DNA from: Pedobacter sp. BMA
GTDB lineage: Bacteria > Bacteroidota > Bacteroidia > Sphingobacteriales > Sphingobacteriaceae
DNA: 64,000 bases
Assembly (NCBI RefSeq): GCF_001027745.1
Contig: NZ_LECU01000001.1
Span: forward strand, 124,001 to 188,000
Direction of reading: 5' to 3'
A program made the translations under genes and the position numbers. The notes under the pieces were generated by a model. It was not told the origin of the DNA. It did not search any database and saw nothing but the letters and a program-made list of their open reading frames with translations. Positions 63,119 to 64,000 of the stretch are shown piece after piece; the first letter of the stretch is position 1; each line of letters opens with the position of its first letter.

Positions 63119-63673
63119 TTAATCAATATCCAGACTTCCTTCAACCGAATCGTCCATTGTTTTTCCGGTAACTACTGAAGCAGCCATTTTTAAGAATGCT
63201 ACAGCGGTTCCGTGCTTGGTATCCCAATAATATCCCTCAGATGGGATTACTTTAATCAGTGTGATATTCGGATCATCTTTACCACCCTGAAACCAGGTTT
63301 TGATTAACGGACTCCAAAGTTCATCTATTTTCTTCTGATCTCTGGTGATTTCAGAAATACCATAAATGTTTACAAATCCTGAATGTGCGCCCGCCTGAAA
63401 GAGCAGATGCGTAAACGGGTCGGCAGAAATTTCTTCATTTTTATGGCTGTCTTTTAAGCTCATAAACCAGATGTTCCCTTCATCATCCACCTGTTGTATG
63501 GCCATAGGCCTTACAGACAATGGAATTCCTGTTTTTATATTTGTACAGAAGAAACAACTTTCTGCTTTTTCTGCCAGGTCCCGGAGTTTTTCAACAGCCT
63601 CTTTGCCGCCTAAATCTTTGATGTTATCTTCTTCCTGAGTATTATTAGTACTTCCTTCTTGTGATGTTGCCAT
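63119..63673 (-). CDS. Pyridoxamine 5'-phosphate oxidase-fold protein (general stress protein 26 type)
   Basis: A 184-aa split-barrel flavin-binding protein. Core motifs: CFFCTNIKTGIPLSVRPMAIQQVDDEGNIWFMS, summarised here by LSVRPMAIQQ and NIWFMSLKDSHK, and FVNIYGISEITRDQ. It has an unstructured N-terminus rich in Asn, Gln and Glu. The family binds FMN or F420 but often has no known substrate; relatives respond to general stress. It converges on the small gene at 62838. Confidence 0.82.
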   Translation of the reverse strand: MATSQEGSTNNTQEEDNIKDLGGKEAVEKLRDLAEKAESCFFCTNIKTGIPLSVRPMAIQQVDDEGNIWFMSLKDSHKNEEISADPFTHLLFQAGAHSGFVNIYGISEITRDQKKIDELWSPLIKTWFQGGKDDPNITLIKVIPSEGYYWDTKHGTAVAFLKMAASVVTGKTMDDSVEGSLDID

Positions 63674-63770
63674 AGGTGTGATTATTTGTTTCTATATAGT
63701 ACATCTAAGAAATGTGTTTGGTTTTGAATTTTTATCATATATCATAAGACTGCAGAAATGTCAATGCATA

Positions 63771-63800
63771 AAAAAAGCCATCTCAATTAAGAAATGGCTT
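63771..63800 (-). terminator. Rho-independent terminator of the right-edge gene
   Basis: AAGCCATCTC (63775-63784) pairs with GAAATGGCTT (63791-63800), one mismatch; leftward transcripts then read six T. Confidence 0.8.
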
Positions 63801-63820
63801 AAACGAAAATATCAGTTTAA

Positions 63821-64000
63821 TTACCGGTAACGAACTTGCTGCTGCTTGTCCATCATTCCCATTTGATCCTTCATTTGTTTGATCTGATCGGCCAATAACT
63901 TATTCTTATCTGCCTTTTTTGCTTCTGCAAGATACATTGTTGCCTCCCGCTTATTACGTTTTGCCATTGCAATTCCTGCTAAGCTAAGTTTTGCCAAAGC
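63821..64000 (-). CDS. TPR-like protein, C-terminal fragment (cut by window edge)
   Basis: The last 59 codons of a leftward gene enter from the right edge. They read ALAKLSLAGIAMAKRNKREA, then YLAEAKKADKNKLLADQIKQM and a Met/Gln-rich end before the stop at 63821. The helix pair and spacing resemble the last tetratricopeptide repeat of a larger protein. Function cannot be read from this piece. Confidence 0.6.
   Translation of the reverse strand, partial: ALAKLSLAGIAMAKRNKREATMYLAEAKKADKNKLLADQIKQMKDQMGMMDKQQQVRYR

Overview
This window comes from a Bacteroidota chromosome, most likely the family Sphingobacteriaceae and Pedobacter-like. The reasons are the SusC/SusD outer-membrane uptake pair, several TonB-dependent receptors, a type III glutamine synthetase, a large one-chain PurL, a DUF6266 protein, and promoters of the Bacteroidota form (-7 box TAnnTTTG) instead of E. 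coli -10/-35 boxes. Start codons generally lack a Shine-Dalgarno sequence. No rRNA, tRNA, CRISPR array, prophage, insertion sequence or integrase was seen. It reads as stable chromosomal core with a few accessory islands.

Layout. 0-3.8 kb: two convergent L,D-transpeptidases of different families, then a DUF6266 gene preceded by an exact 11-bp tandem repeat. 3.8-6.7 kb: leftward housekeeping genes (fbp, a phosphodiesterase, trmN6, a VOC protein). 6.8-16 kb: purL, a TonB-type protein, glnN, purM and an S1/P1 nuclease. 16-24 kb: a frameshifted M57 metalloprotease and two TonB-dependent receptors. 24.5-28.1 kb: lpdA, a metallo-beta-lactamase-fold hydrolase, an unknown gene and ferritin. 28.5-31.9 kb: a three-gene operon of circularly permuted ATP-grasp, alpha-E and transglutaminase proteins. 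32-33.5 kb: asnS. 33.6-39.2 kb: two exported ferritin-like proteins divergent from a LytTR regulator and propeller histidine kinase pair. 39.4-41.4 kb: scpB, a very acidic small protein and a GNAT-like protein. 41.5-50.9 kb: a compact alpha-mannan-type polysaccharide utilization locus (GH76, SusE, SusD, SusC, FecR-type anti-sigma, ECF sigma). 51-56.6 kb: an XRE regulator, mpl, prmA, tpiA, a GlmU-family protein, L31 and methylmalonyl-CoA epimerase. 56.7-58.8 kb: iscS-iscU-iscA. 58.9-63.7 kb: an acyl-CoA ligase, lysS, a small unknown protein and a PNPOx-fold protein. A truncated leftward TPR-like gene sits at the right edge.

How genes work together. The locus at 41.5-50.9 kb looks self-regulating: SusC carries an N-terminal STN signalling domain that should contact FecR, which would release the ECF sigma factor. 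The ATP-grasp/alpha-E/transglutaminase operon is a widely conserved but biochemically unexplained set, and here the transglutaminase ends in a polyglutamine tail. The ferritin, the exported ferritin-like pair and the isc operon give the region an iron flavour, although they are not one operon.

The least explained signals are non-coding: the 11-bp repeat array before the DUF6266 gene, a 28-bp perfect palindrome upstream of a TonB receptor, a promoter embedded in the L31 terminator, a REP-like inverted repeat plus a half copy at the lysS promoter, and a recurring style of low-complexity word-repeat spacer next to housekeeping genes.
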